64,000 nucleotides of DNA from positions 4,627,176 through 4,691,175 of the forward strand of contig ML679963.1 in assembly GCA_007922225.1 (NCBI GenBank). Direction: 5' to 3'. This DNA is from Emydura subglobosa. Its lineage: Eukaryota > Chordata > Testudines > Chelidae. Both the position numbers and the translations under genes were made by a program. Under the pieces are notes generated by a model. That model made no database searches and had not been told where the DNA came from. It saw only the letters and a list, made by a program, of their open reading frames with translations. Shown in pieces: positions 1-56,030 of this stretch; the stretch's first letter is position 1, and the number at the start of each line of letters is the position of its first letter.

Positions 1-939
1 ACTGATGGTAGGGGGAGCACTTGTTTGAAAGAGAGCTTGCAAACGCTGTCTAGTGTTCAGCAAATCCCCTTGCCTCGTGATTTGGTTTCAGTTCATCTCT
101 GGCATAGAAATTGCAAAAGCAGAAGAAATAGATACAAACAGAAAACAATTTCAGAATTATTGCTCATAAAACAAACTTGTGCAGAAACACAAAATCCGTG
201 GTCTTGTAGAGCTGATAATTTTTTCTGTCATGTCTAACGTTGGTGAATAAGTGGAAGTGAATCCCTTGCAGATCAGATATGGGGGTGGGGGGAGGAACAG
301 TTTCAGTGGTCAGATTTGCATGAGATTTTTAAAAATGAATTTGTATGTCTAATTACCATTAGATCCAAGTGGAGCAAATGGTGAATTGGTTTTCATTGAT
401 GGTCCTGGTATGAAATAGAACAAACAGGAAATGTAAGAGTGCAGCGAGAACCTACATGCCTCACCCAGAGTGGTAGAATACAGGAATGTGTTGTGTGTGG
501 ATGATGGAAGAGATGTTAAAGTCTTCATATTTTTCATATGTGAGGTTAGTTTCTTCAACGAAACTTGAGTGAAAAATCTTGTAATAAAAGAAAGGAAGTG
601 ACATTGCAGTAACTGCCATCCACTACAAGTGATAAAAACAGTCTTATGAAGACAGTAGATGAATTATATATGTTGCATTCTCCTTAGAACTAAGTGGGCA
701 GAAGGAGTGTGTTTGGATCCCTTTTAGGTTGGGGGTCAGCGCATTTTTGTTCTTGAATCAGTTCTGGGGTTTGTTTGATTGGGCCGGGAGCTCACAAGCT
801 CCTCTCCCATGAGTTCAGCAGCTTGGAACTGAAAAAGGACCCATTTGGTCTGACCTAAATGTCAGTTTTGGGATCTGCGGACTTAAAATCCATACATCTT
901 GTGCACTAATCACTGGTTAATTAACTTGTACAAATTAAT

Positions 940-1075
940 ATTGCCAACCCCAATCATTCAAAAACCATGTCAGGCTCCCTGAAATCATGAGATTGCCTTT
1001 AAATCATGAAATTTTAAACAACAAATGTGCGGGTTTGTTTTATTTTGCCTCAGGGTTTTGACTCTTTCATGGTAC
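940..1075 (+). repeat. Half of a repeat with GTTGCCAAC-like end (ATCATGAG family)
   Basis: ATTGCCAACCCCAATCATTCAAAAACC, AAATCATGAGATTGCC-like sequence and GGGTTTGTTTTATTTTGCC match the left half of a turtle repeat that starts GTTGCCAACCCCC. Low similarity at the right end. Confidence 0.55.
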
Positions 1076-1303
1076 AACCAGGTCATTTTTTTTTTTTAGT
1101 CTACATGGCAGGAAAATATTTGTTCTTACAATCACTAGCTGGAAAGGCAGGTGAGTGGAGGGGGTTTGCAAAATTACCCAAACAGTAACTTTGTCCCAAT
1201 TCCAAAACAAGGCAGAAATAAAAACAAATTTTGCGGCTCTCATAAATAATGTGGCCACTTCACAAAATTGCTACACAACTGGACAAAACCCATCCCTTGT
1301 ATA

Positions 1304-1438
1304 GTGTTACCAACTCTTGCGATGTTATCATGAGTCTTGGGATATTTGGTGTTTTTAAAAGCCCAGCTCCTGGAGTTAGATGATTACATAGGAATTGTGG
1401 ATTTCATTTAAGAAAAATAAGATTTGTAAAGGCTGCCA
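1304..1438 (-). repeat. Other half of the ATCATGAG family, inverted
   Basis: GTGTTACCAACTCTTGCGATG, TATCATGAGTCTTGGGATATTTGG and AAAGCCCAGCTCCTGGAG are the reverse complement of the right half of the same family (ending ...AGAGTTGGCAACAC). Together with 940-1075 the two halves face each other. Confidence 0.6.
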
Positions 1439-4400
1439 GAATGACTGCCTCCATTGCTGCTATTAAAGTATTGGCTGGAAGACTGCCTTTTACTGATTCT
1501 TCACTACTTTGCAAGTAGTCTTACCCATCTCATTTGGAGCCTTCAAAATTAATGTTAGTAATTTAGAAGGTTGATGGGTTCCATGTGTGTAGAAAAATGT
1601 GAGAAACAAAAAACTTGCTTCTTTAGCAAGTTGGGGAATCTGATTACGTTCCCCACCATGTAATTCTTTTAGTTGAAGAAAATGTCCATTTCCACTTTGC
1701 ATCATTCTTCAGTTTGCATGTTGGCTTACAAACCTAGAACAAAGTAAACAAGGGCCAGTCTGGTCCAATATATGGGATTACTGTTGTTGACTGAGTAAAG
1801 TAGTTGAAAGAAAAATGTGTGTCGAGCACAGAACATGATTGGAAAATATCTTGAAATGGAGCCTGTTTGTATGAGGATTGTCTGTGACTCTGCTTCGGTC
1901 TCATTTGTTTCCTTCATGCCTTTGAAACTGACTTCCTTTAGCTGTCCTAAGCTATTTACAGTGAACTGAAACGTCCTGGAACGCATGGATCAACATGGAG
2001 CTTAGAAAATCAATTCCGTCTACCACTGTTTGGTGGGAACTCCTCGTTCATTTCTACAAGGGCCCTATTCTGCTTGATGTTGGCAGCATTTAGACTGATA
2101 ACACAACTATGCATTGCAAGAATCTTAGTAGATTGCAATGCTACCAATTTAGTTGGGTAAATTTCTTATGCTAATTTTCTTAAGTCTTCTCCTTGTGAAA
2201 TTAAGTGAGAAAGCAAAATGCTATTTTGAAGGAAAAAATTGTTTTAAATCTTATTTATTTTAATGGTGCCTATCATAAAACGTGAGTCCTATGGGACAAA
2301 CTATGCTAAGGTTTATCTGTTAGCATCAATCATAAATATATACAGAGCACGGAACTGAATTGTGAGAAATCACAGAAGTGTTTTGTGTGTCTTTCCAATG
2401 GTGTTTACAGTGGCTATACATCAGACTCTAGACCTTTTTTTTTTCCAAAGCCTGAATAACATTTGAATCATTATAATAAACCTCTTGCATGAGGTGCATC
2501 AATATGCTAGGGGATGGCTCCCTGATGTTTAGTCTTTAAATGTCTACGAGATGTTTGTGTAGTGGTAGCACACAGATTGAACACTTTAGCCAGAAGTGTT
2601 GACTTGGAGTTATAGCCACCATAGGACAGTAAATGCTTGGCGTCATAATTTTGATCCTTTGAAAACTGACAAGCTGTACTTTTCAAACTCTTTTTAAAAA
2701 AAACAACTTGTCTTCATAATTTATTCAGTCTGGTTCTGCATTGTGCCTGCAATTCAAACTGCTTTGCTGGGAGACCCTATAGTCTCCTAATAAACCTAAT
2801 GTATTGTGTTTTCACAATCATACACACATCCTGTTATTTCTCTGGTCTGTTCCCACATGCAGGCCTGAATTTTGTATGTTTCAGGTCACTCTTTGCTCAC
2901 AAGAACAAGCCAGAGAGAAGGCACAACATAGCCCTGCAAATCATGATACAGCTGGAAAGGCTAAGGTGTCAGTTTGAAGATCAGTGCTCCTCATTGATCA
3001 TAAGAATAATCAGTGGTTAAAGGAGGGGAGTGGGAGAATGCAGATCTCAGGGCAGATGGGTGTTGAAGGAGGATAGGAGCAGAGTATAAACCCTCACACT
3101 TCCCCACATCTCAATTCTGTCCATATGGGACCAGAACTCTGCTTGTAACTGCAAAATGGGGGGAGAAATGTCCTGGTAGATCTTTCATTTCTGGTAAGAA
3201 TTCCTGTAAAATGGCTGTATTTTGTTTTAATGTTATACCAAAACCGGAGTGTCTCCTGGAAGTAACACGGAGGCTATACTGCATGTTTAAAGGCACAACA
3301 TGGATCATTCCTTGTTGACTCTTGTTCAGTTTTATTTGGAACTTGTTCATCATCTGGGATTTCCATCAACCATGCTCTGTGGGGAAAGACTTTACTGAGG
3401 TGGGAATAGAAACATGCTAAATAAATGTATTGGTTCCCGATGTAAAATTGTTGCAAAGATTGAAATACAAAATTAGACCATCAAAGCTAGCCCAAACCAT
3501 GTTATGTATGTTTAGAAATCTAACGAATTTCCAAGCTGAGAAAACTAGTTTGTTCTTACCTCCTGCTTTACAGCTTGTGTTGCAGCTCAGATAATATGTG
3601 AAATCATTAGGCATTCTTGGGCTCTAATGATATGTGGACAGATTGGGTTGATTTCAGAAGAGGGAGGGAAAAAACTTCCCAGATGTCTATACATACGTTC
3701 ACAGTCTGTACTTATTAGATAAATACAGACTAGCACACTCTGATTCCAAACTGTTACAGTTGGGGGTGAATATGCCTTGGTTTATTAGCCAACAATCTCT
3801 TTACCAATTTTCCCTTTTAGTCACCTCTGAACTGAACAATTTTCTGTGTGCTTAGCTGCCCACCAGCCCTGAAGATAAAAGGTGCTGTAATTTAGTCTTG
3901 CATTCTTGAGAGGTGTAATGACTTAGTAGATAAGTATGAGATGAGTCGCAGGCTGTGGCCAATCTAGCAGGCTGTTTCCCATGAGAAACTAGCTCTTGTT
4001 TTTCTTATTTATCTTAAATCAAATATAGAATGACACGTTTTCCCCCTTTTGTGTAAGGGTTGAGTCTTGCACCAAGTACTAAAAATTCCATGTCCAAGGA
4101 AGAAAACAAGTTTCTAGCCCATCAGAATGCATTCAATGTAAACTTTCACCTCTGTGGAAGTTGTATAATTTCTCCTTGACAGAAAATATTTTTAAATTAT
4201 AGCTAGTCTAAAATTATATCTTCCTAAATATAAAATGTTAAAATTAAATACAGTTCTTGTGGGGCTAGCATCATTTCACTAGTATGAATGATCTGTAAAG
4301 GAAGAGCAGAGGAAAAACCATATTCGATATGCAGTTCGATGCTTCATAATTTTGTTCAGAACATAGATACCAAAGTAATAAGTAACATAGAAATACCATA

Positions 4401-5372
4401 TATATATATTTCTTTGGATAATCGCTCACTTTGCCTTACCTTAAAGACTTTCTTGTATAATGTACATGCTGACATTTTTGAGGACATGATTTGACTTTTT
4501 GATCTTGAAATACATATCCTTAATTTTTATGCCTCCCTTTTTTTTTCTTTGAGGGAGAGGGTAATAAAAAATCTGGACTAATTGCTTCTACTTAAATATA
4601 TTTTGGAAATCTATTCTTAATGGAGACTTTAAATGTTGCCTACCAAAATAACTTACTACCCTAGAATACCAATGAATAGATTCTAAATCTAGTGTTTGAT
4701 CAAGCATTGAACAAAAAACTAATCTACGGCTCCAAACATATCCACGAGTTCAAATAAAGGTCCCTTTATAACAAATCAGAGCTTTCTAGATAGGGATTCC
4801 TAAATTACTCTTGCCAAAAATAGGTTTGCATCAAGTTATTACTGATGACCAGCCCTTGTCTCATTTGGTTTATAAGTTACACAGATATTTCTAACAAATC
4901 ACATTTCAGTCTAACCACGAGCTCCTGATAGAGAGTGTAGAGAACAAATCAGAAGAATCAGCAGAAGACAACTGATGACAGTGCTTTTGCCCCAGTCAGT
5001 GCTTGCCCCTGCAATTAAAAAGAAAAAAATAGGGTTGGGGGAAGAGAAGAAAATTGATTAGGATATTACTTAACTTGACATTTTAATGATTCTTCTTGCT
5101 TCTTTGTTAGTTGCTGTAATGGAGATTAAATTTTTCAGTGTATGTCCATTTAAAGATGGACCTAAAATTAGACTCAAGCAGCAGATATTTCTTAATAGGT
5201 TGATTTATTGTAACATATCATAAAAATTAACTCAAACATTGGAAAAACCATTAATACTTTTTTAAAAAAAAAAAAAATGGGTCTGTGTGTGAGATAAAGT
5301 TAAAAAACTATGACCGAGGATTAATTTTTAGACTCCGTAAAGAGCAAAAAGAAAACAATTGAAGAAAAGAGG

Positions 5373-5476
5373 CTTGGATTTTCAAAGTAGCTAAAGGGGC
5401 TGGGCATTCTAATTGCATTGAAAGCTAATGGAAATTGGGCACCAGTTCCCATTTGTGTCTTTGAAAATCCCCCCAC
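5373..5476. repeat. Fold-back repeat (GATTTTCAAAG ends)
   Basis: GATTTTCAAAG (5377-5387) and CTTTGAAAATC (5459-5469) are perfect reverse complements. The interior TTGGGCACCAGTTCCC belongs to the same class as the copies at 55106 and 58038. Confidence 0.55.
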
Positions 5477-6874
5477 CCACACAGTTTAACTGAATATTGC
5501 TAAATCTAAAATGGCACCTGTCTTTGTGAAGTATTTATCCCATGACCTTACCACAGCTCTCGCCCTGTCAGGACCACATTTCTAGTTAGACCAACCATGG
5601 TCTTGTGAGATTCAAGGGGAAATTATGTACTTTGGGACCAAGCCATTGTGAATTTATTAGGAAGGCTTGGTTCCTGAGACTAGATATTATATGTGGGCTT
5701 TGCAGGTCTGAACTGGAACAGAAGCAGATGTCAGAAATATCACATGCAGCCTGCCAGACCATGGTATGTTGTCCAGTTGACTTTACTTAAAGCAGCTGAG
5801 CTCTGCTGTAAAAGAGAAGGGCATAAGATTGTTTTGCCTCTTACGTGGCTAGTTCTGAATTTGAGTACCCCACACTTGATCATCATTCTAAATGAACCTT
5901 TTGCATTTTATTTCTTATTCCATTTAAAATGTGGTTTTTGTGGGTTCCATAATTTCAACTTTTTTCCATTATAGAATTGTTTGCATTTCAGTGGAAGAGT
6001 TGTGCTAAATTGGTTTAGTCTTCAGGTGGCTTGAGGGATGTTTACAGCTGTATTCTGAAATGTATTTTTCCAATGGCTGATTCTTGCATTAGGATTTTTC
6101 CTTTTGCAGACTTGAGTTGTTGAAACTCAAAGCTGGGTTAATAACAAGCTGGGTTAAGGCATTCAAGAGATGGCAACACTTGTTAAGTGAGAGAACCTAG
6201 GCTAGTTATTGTGGCAAGTTATTACACAGTGAATAGGGGATATGTATGTGGATGTTTTGCTTTTGTAACCATTATCCTTACCAGACCCCTTTTACATTTT
6301 CTTTGTCATCATTTGCTGTGCTCTAAGTTAGGTCCCTGCCCGCAGAAGCCTACATTCTATCTTAAATTGTCCGTCAGCCTTTATTTCAACATCTCTCTGC
6401 CTTTGAGATAGTGGCAATTTCACTCATGGAACTATGGCAGAGGGCATTACTGTGCTGGCAATTTTAATTTTTTTCCTATTTTGCTATAAGATTGAAACTA
6501 ACCAGTTCTGCACTTGCAGTCTTTCATCACAGCTGACCACAGTTACGTTATACTGTGGTATGTCTTCCAAATTTTGTGGAACTGAAAATCGTACTTCTTG
6601 ATTTACACACCATTCTCTGACAGACTTGACAATGAACTTGTCCTCACTCTCAAGAGACCATGAAAAATGGCACTTCAGAATTAACACACGTACTTGACTT
6701 TGGGGTTTTCCTCCATGCAAATTTCCAGCTGACAAGAATTATGTTGCAGATTTGAATAGCCGGAACCTACACCTTGAGGCACAAGGCCGTAAAAGGTCTT
6801 TTAATGCATGAAGCTATCTGGGCATAGGGGGAAAATTCAAAATTCCTTGACATTTTAGAGCATATCGGGAAAGG

Positions 6875-7095
6875 GGTGGTCTTGTGATTAAGGCACCGGT
6901 CTAGGACTCAAGGTCTGGGTTCAATTCCCAGTTCTGCAACAGACTTGCTTTGTGACCTTCGACAAGTCATTTAATCTTTCCTGGTGTTGATTCTCCATGT
7001 ATAAAAGAAGGGTACTTTCTTTCTCTCACCCTTTGTCTCTCTCGTCTGTTTAGATTATAAGCTCTTTGGTGAAGGGACTGTCTCTTTGGAGACAT
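6875..7095 (+). repeat. MIR/CORE-like tRNA-derived SINE
   Basis: The head GTGGTCTTGTGATTAAGGCACC is followed by a perfect RNA polymerase III B box (GGTTCAATTCC, 6918-6928), then TTTGTGACCTTCGACAAGTC and GATTATAAGCTCTTTGG. Order and wording match the abundant amniote MIR-type SINE of turtles. It is not a tRNA gene, as the acceptor and anticodon stems are absent. Confidence 0.75.
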
Positions 7096-7705
7096 ACAGG
7101 GTCCAGAGATCTCTAGACAGTACTGCAATACAGATAATTAGTAATTTTTCGCCAATCTGCAGTGTCTTTGCCGTAGAGAATCAGAACAATTATTTGGTAT
7201 TTAACAGGTCTAAATCTGCTCTCTCATTGGCTTTACTTCAGTGCAATTCTTCTGATGAAATTGCTCCTAATTTACCATGAGATCAGAACTATACCTTTGT
7301 TTAAATTATTACAGAAAGTAATTCAAGTTAGTGCCTATTGAGTATTAGGTCAGACTCCCCAAAAAATAGCAAGGAGAGAAATAGGTAAAAGAATTGGTTT
7401 GACAGCAAAGTGGACTTTTTTTTTTTTTTTTTTTACTTGTTATAGTGGCCTAGAATTGAATAGCCTCTAACTGATAGCCAAACAGGTACCGTGTGAAAAT
7501 CAAAACAGATATTTTCTCAGTAGGCCTTTTTCACTATTTTTTATACCTTAAATAACTTGCTATATGAACTAAACTCTGTAATTCCACTGTTCCAGTTGAT
7601 TCAGAGAAATGAACTGATACGAATGAACCCAATGAAAAGCCAGCTCCCAAGGTTTAGCAAAGAACTCATTAAGCTGCTCATTTTCATATAGATATTTAAG
7701 TTCAA

Positions 7706-7785
7706 AGTGATCTTCTACTCTGACTTCTTTGCATAACACAGGCCATAACATTTTACCCAGTAATTCCTACATCAAACCCATAATC
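7706..7785 (-). mobile_element. CR1 LINE fragment
   Basis: The + strand reads GTGATCTTCTACTCTGAC, GCATAACACAGGCCATAAC, CCCAGTAATTCCTACATC. This is the antisense of the CR1 3' region ('ctagtctgacctcctgcataacacaggcc'). A short, old copy. Confidence 0.65.
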
Positions 7786-8504
7786 TCTCCCCAAAAGTCC
7801 CTGGTCCCTGTATTAAAATAATTTAAAAAATATTCTATAAAGGGAAATAGAGCCATGTAAGCTCTAAAAGGTAGTGTCCATCAAGAGCTTTCTCTTGTTC
7901 CCATTGTTACATTCACAGCTTTATTCTCTGTGTGATAAATATAATTTTTATTTGATTTCTGTTCTGTGATTTCCTGCTGCTCTAATAGACCATGACTCAC
8001 TTAGGGGAAAAAAAAAAAAAGGAAAATTGTTGACAGAATGTCTCCCAAAATGATGACAAAAACCCACCATGTAATTAATAGCAGAAGCTCAAGACTAAGC
8101 AATACTTGCTGTGTATGTAAATACAATCAATTATGAATTTATTCTGCTAAGGCTAAGACTTTGGGTGAAATTAAGCTATTTTTATTAAAATGCTTTTTTT
8201 TGCAAACTTTTTAAACAGTTTATACACTTTGAGCATGTTGCTGAAAGACAGATCTTGGAGGGTGTTTTTAAAGCTGATTCTTTGTTTTGGAACATCTGAT
8301 GGCCAACATAAGGATAAGTCTGAACTGTTTCACAGATTTATAGTAATTTGACTATTTTGTAGTCCAACAATGGCAGTTTGTTCCATTATTTAATGGTATT
8401 GCACTTCAGTTCTTGTACAAATTTGAAGCCATCTGTATCTGAGGTCTGTCCCCAACAAAACATTTTTGTAACCTTTAATAGAAGGCGGAACTTCATTCTA
8501 TTCA

Positions 8505-8645
8505 TAATGATACTTGGTACTTGCACAGTAGTTGAGCTTTAAAGCACTTTACAATCTACAGAGCCTTCAGTCAGCCTGTTCCCATTTTACACATTGGGGA
8601 ATCTGAAGCAGAAAGAGTGTGATTTGCACAAGAGACTGCTGACAT
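8505..8645 (-). repeat. MIR-like SINE fragment
   Basis: TAAAGCACTTTACAATC, CCCATTTTACACATTGGGGAATCTGAAG and GATTTGCACAAG correspond to the reverse complement of MIR-type SINE sequence (CTTGGGCAAGTC, CTCAGTTTCCCCATCTGTAAAATGGG). Diverged. Confidence 0.45.
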
Positions 8646-9245
8646 TTTAATTGATGTCTTAAGACAAGAGCAGGGAGAAGGGAAGGAACACTTTAAAATG
8701 TGGTCAGGCCAAACTTGGCTCAGAACCTAGGTTTTGTGAAACATGTTTTTGCAGAACTTAAATCCGTAGAAATAACTTCTTTGGGATCTTTTAGAAAATA
8801 TTTGTGTTTTGTTTTTGTTAGGATGTAAGGATTCCTTGGCAGTATTTGCATCTCAAAAATTGCTGCACTGTGCTAGTGAATGAGATACTGAAAGACTACT
8901 CAGCTTCCCTTTTAATTGCTCACGTGGAATGAAATGAAAAAACTAAACATTGATGGTCAAAAGTATACTTTGATTTTTTTAAATTTACAGTGTTACTAAT
9001 AGAATAGTCATGGACAAATGTATTTTAACTTCATAGTCCCTTAAAATGGGAACAGGAGCATTTTAGATTTTCTCATGTTTGGAGATCATATATACCATAT
9101 CTAATATCAAGTGTGGGAAGTCCATTTTTTGTATGTCTTTCTGTCCTGATAGATTTCCTGATAGCAAAATTATTTAGGGTAAAGCTAACTCTTGTTTAAT
9201 GCACACAAAATGTCCTGAGAAGTTCTTGTCTGATATATTTTTCAG

Positions 9246-53153
<43,908 letters not shown>

Positions 53154-54686
53154 ACTGGGTAAACCCATTGAAATGGGTTAGCAAACATGCAAGTGATAGG
53201 TCTTACCATGTGTTAAAAATCGGCATTATTCAAAACAGGGAGAAATTTTTTAAAATCATCAATTTTTCAGCTGTAACAAGTTTTTAATTATTTTCTTTGG
53301 AAAGTAATTCACTATTTGAGAATAACTTTCATTTATGAACTTATGTATGTTAAGGTAACGTATACATTCTCTTTAATTCAGTCTGAGTTGTACTTTCTGG
53401 GGTGGCACGTGTAATGTTAAACTAATGTTGAACATAAATACTTTCCATTCAATTTAATTCCCAAAATTGATGATTTAATATTTAGCACAACTTGAGATTT
53501 GCTGATTAACTTGCAGCCTCGCCTAAAAGTAACAATTTTGTTTTGAAAGATGGCTGTCACGCCTCATCATTTCAAGGTCATTGAAATGTATGTAAATGCT
53601 AGTAGACTGGGTAACAGTCTTGCATGAACCTCATGGTAACACGAGTCCATCTGAGCTCTCAGAAATGCCTTGTCGCATCGCACATCCTCTCAGTTGGAAA
53701 AGCCGCCCTTGCAAACTTCATAATGGTGTAAGCAGAGATGGTTGATGTCAAACTGGTGCAGTTGACTTTTTTTATTCTGTATATTTAGAATGAAGTCAAG
53801 ATAAAACTTTATAAAGTCATCTTTGATCATTCCAGAATTTCTTGTGTCAGTCTTTTTAAACTCTTTCTTCTCCTCAACACCTTTGGTATATTCAGTGTTT
53901 CTTAAGTTTCTTTATTAAGCCTATGTCCAGTGTATTGCATGCTTACTAATCTTTTCTGTATAGTAAGAACAAAAGCCTTTTCTTCTTCATTTTTCTTAAA
54001 CTTCTTGCTCATCAGAAGGAAGTAGAAAGCATGTAGTTGGCACCTTGCACTATGGTTTGATTTATTTATTTAAGTAGGCTAGTTGAATGACGTTACTAAT
54101 TTTTTTTATCATGCCACTCCTAGATGTTTGCTTAATATCAGGACTACAGAATATAGCACCACAAGTGCTGCAGGAAAAAAGTTGGGGAAGCATGGAAATC
54201 AGAAATTGACAGGTTTGATGTAAAACACAGGAATGATCATTAATAACTGTAATAAAGAACATTAAAGTATACTTAAAAATATCTAGGTATTCATTTTCTT
54301 TTAAATATTATTACAGATCAGTGTGTGTGAAATTAACTTATACTGAAGGGATGGACTTAGTCTCTTCTTAGTAAATAGGTGACCATTCCACTGCTACTGT
54401 GTATATACAACCCTTCTCTAATAGTCCCGGAACTAGTAGGAATGTAGTTTTGTTTTATCCAGGAGGAAATTAAAATAAATTGGCTTATTTAATCAGACAT
54501 TCTTAAATGGTGATGCATGGATCCTATTTAGGATAGAACTGGCTCAACACCTTTTAAATTAGATGTCTGCATATTAGAACAGGGCAGCTCTCGAACAAGG
54601 TGCAGTAAATGTGCATTTTATTCAGCCCTGCCTGAATGTTCACTTGTGTTGCCTACCGTCGTGACATCTCCATGGCTGTACCATCC
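53154..54686 (+). other. VMP1: VMP1 3' UTR and spacer before MIR21
   Basis: This is non-coding sequence of about 1.5 kb between the VMP1 stop and the miR-21 hairpin. A canonical AATAAA occurs at 54251-54256. The first ~600 bases after the stop are AT-rich. The region is probably both VMP1 3' UTR and part of pri-miR-21. Confidence 0.75.
54251..54256 (+). terminator. VMP1: Candidate VMP1 polyadenylation signal AATAAA
   Basis: The canonical hexamer lies upstream of the miR-21 hairpin, followed about 65 bases later by GTGTGTGTG (54321-54329), a GU-rich element. The spacing is somewhat long. A second AATAAA lies at 54474-54479. Use of either would leave the hairpin out of VMP1 mRNA. Confidence 0.45.
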
Positions 54687-54693
54687 TGTCGGA

Positions 54694-54715
54694 TAGCTTA
54701 TCAGACTGATGTTGA
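54694..54715 (+). ncRNA. MIR21: Mature miR-21-5p
   Basis: These 22 nt start TAGCTTATC and end GATGTTGA. They are the same as human miR-21-5p as I know it; the seed is AGCUUAU. Confidence 0.97.
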
Positions 54716-54731
54716 CTGTTGGATCTCATGG

Positions 54732-54752
54732 CAACAACAGTCGGTAGGCTGT
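54732..54752 (+). ncRNA. MIR21: miR-21-3p (star strand)
   Basis: These 21 nt start CAACAACAG and end GGCTGT. The end points follow the human annotation. Several bases differ from human, including one (A for C) in the seed at position 6, so the targets of this arm may differ. Confidence 0.85.
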
Positions 54753-55105
54753 CTGACATTTTGGTATCTTTCATCTGACCGTTTGTTCATTCATCTCAAA
54801 TTCTGTTTTTCATTGAACATCAACAGGCATATAAATGTTAAAAGTTTAGAATGCAAATGATTTTAAATGTAAATGTGTCTTATAACTGTTTTTCTTAAAA
54901 TGTAGAAGTCTACATAAGAAACACCTTTAAAAAATTGCATTGCAAGATGTGTGTGATTTGTTTTGTTTGCTTTTGTGTGCATCATACATAACTAAACAAA
55001 CTGTGACCGTGTTACTTGAATGCATGAGGAGGATTTTATATAGACTTCTCTAAACATTGCTTCTGATCAGCAGATTTCTTTTAGACCATCTAAAAATCTC
55101 AATCA

Positions 55106-55206
55106 GACATTTTCAAAGGCACAAATGGCAGTTAGTTGCCCAGCTCCCACTGAAAGCCGACGGGTGTTGGAGGCCCCACTCCCGTTTGTGCCTTTAAAAA
55201 TCCCAC
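55106..55206. repeat. Fold-back repeat (TTTCAAAGGCACAAA class)
   Basis: TTCAAAGGCACAAA (55112-55125) is inverted at TTTGTGCCTTTAAA (55185-55198), 13 of 14. The centre CAGCTCCCACTGAAAGCCGACGG corresponds to the CCCATTGA(A)GTCAATGGG-type core. This is an interspersed family common in turtles. Confidence 0.6.
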
Positions 55207-55312
55207 AAATCTGTTGAAAGATGCAGATTTTTCTTAATGTTAATCAGTTTTCAGCTCTATTTTTTTCTCCTTCCAGTCTTGGAGATTTAAAAAAAACAAA
55301 ACAAAATGTAGC

Positions 55313-55318
55313 AATAAA
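55313..55318 (+). terminator. MIR21: Candidate pri-miR-21 polyadenylation signal AATAAA
   Basis: Canonical hexamer about 0.55 kb after the hairpin. GU-rich sequence (TTGTGGTTAGTAATGTGTTG) starts about 80 bases later. Unproven. Confidence 0.4.
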
Positions 55319-56024
55319 TTCATATACATGCATAAAATCATGACTATTTGCTATTTCACAGCATTGGTTTAAATCAATCAAAACTTAAATTATGCAATTT
55401 GTGGTTAGTAATGTGTTGTATTCAACAGCTTTGAGGTATTTATTTTGTTTTCCCGCAACGTACTTTGCGTTAGGGAAACATTGTGGTTTGCCATTTGTAC
55501 CACTTTATTTAATAGCAGCTTTGTTTTGTTCAGATCTAACATTTACCAAATATATCAGGCATTATTTTCATTTACACCAAAGCCCTTTACACCACTCTGG
55601 CAGTGTAAAGGGCCCTTAAGTGAGAGTAAATTAATTTAGGTCTACTTTAATGTCCCTTCATGCTACCAGGGTGAGATGAAAGGCCTTGTGTAACTAAGAA
55701 TCTGGCCTTAGATCTTTCTGTCTCACAGTATGTCTTCAGATGATTTCTCAAGCATGCTTTTTAGTGGCCTCTTTTATCCAAAGTCTTTACAATGACTGCC
55801 TAGAGAAAAACAACCAAACAAATTGCAAGCGTCTCCCATGTGTATATATATTACTCCACAAGCCGTATTTATATGTGCCCGTTCTGATGAACTGTTCTGT
55901 AATTCTGAAAGCTTTCTGAAGTTCATCTTTTATCTGATATTTAGAGAATGGACTGAACACTATACCTGCTTCTTTCTTATCAGACACTGGATGGTGATTC
56001 TTTAATACTTAAATCAAGGTAAAA

Positions 56025-56030
56025 AATAAA
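56025..56030 (+). terminator. MIR21: Candidate distal polyadenylation signal AATAAA
   Basis: Canonical hexamer with a TTGATGTCTTAATGTTTGCT element 10-30 bases after it, which is the usual spacing. It is a plausible distal end of pri-miR-21 or of a VMP1 read-through transcript. Confidence 0.35.

Larger units (their letters stand above)
1..9245 (+). other. VMP1: VMP1 intron, 3' part (upstream of the GPHIAS exon)
   Basis: This stretch has no recognisable exon. The residues expected just upstream in VMP1 (ending in LHTFLLYL in human) are not encoded in any frame that I could find, so the window opens inside the intron before the exon at 9246. By the human numbering this would be intron 5. It is AT-rich and holds scattered repeats: a pair of inverted ATCATGAG-type repeats (940-1438), a fold-back (5373-5476), a MIR-like SINE (6875-7095), a CR1 fragment (7706-7785) and a second MIR-like stretch (8505-8645). 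The open frames of 60-90 codons here have no recognisable product and fit chance. Confidence 0.8.
54679..54766 (+). ncRNA. MIR21: pri-miR-21 hairpin with basal stem
   Basis: The precursor proper is 54687-54758 (72 nt, TGTCGGATAGCTTATCAGAC to GGCTGTCTGACA) and the basal stem extends with TACCA (54679-54683) pairing TGGTA (54762-54766). It matches the human precursor with a few changes: GGATAGC for GGGTAGC before the 5p arm, TTGGATCTC for TTGAATCTC in the loop, and ACAACAGTCGGTAGG for ACACCAGTCGATGGG in the 3p arm. A CATC (CNNC-type) motif lies at 54772-54775. miR-21 represses targets such as PDCD4 and PTEN, and its position after VMP1 on the same strand matches other amniotes. Confidence 0.98.
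54767..56030 (+). other. MIR21: 3' part of pri-miR-21, with candidate ends
   Basis: AATAAA occurs at 55313-55318 (about 555 bases after the hairpin) and at 56025-56030, the latter followed by a T- and GT-rich stretch. A fold-back repeat lies at 55106-55206. Which site ends pri-miR-21 cannot be decided from sequence. Confidence 0.5.

Noticed and set aside
6875..6960. Possible tRNA gene
   Set aside because: A perfect B box is present, but the cloverleaf stems are absent and the downstream sequence is that of a MIR-like SINE.
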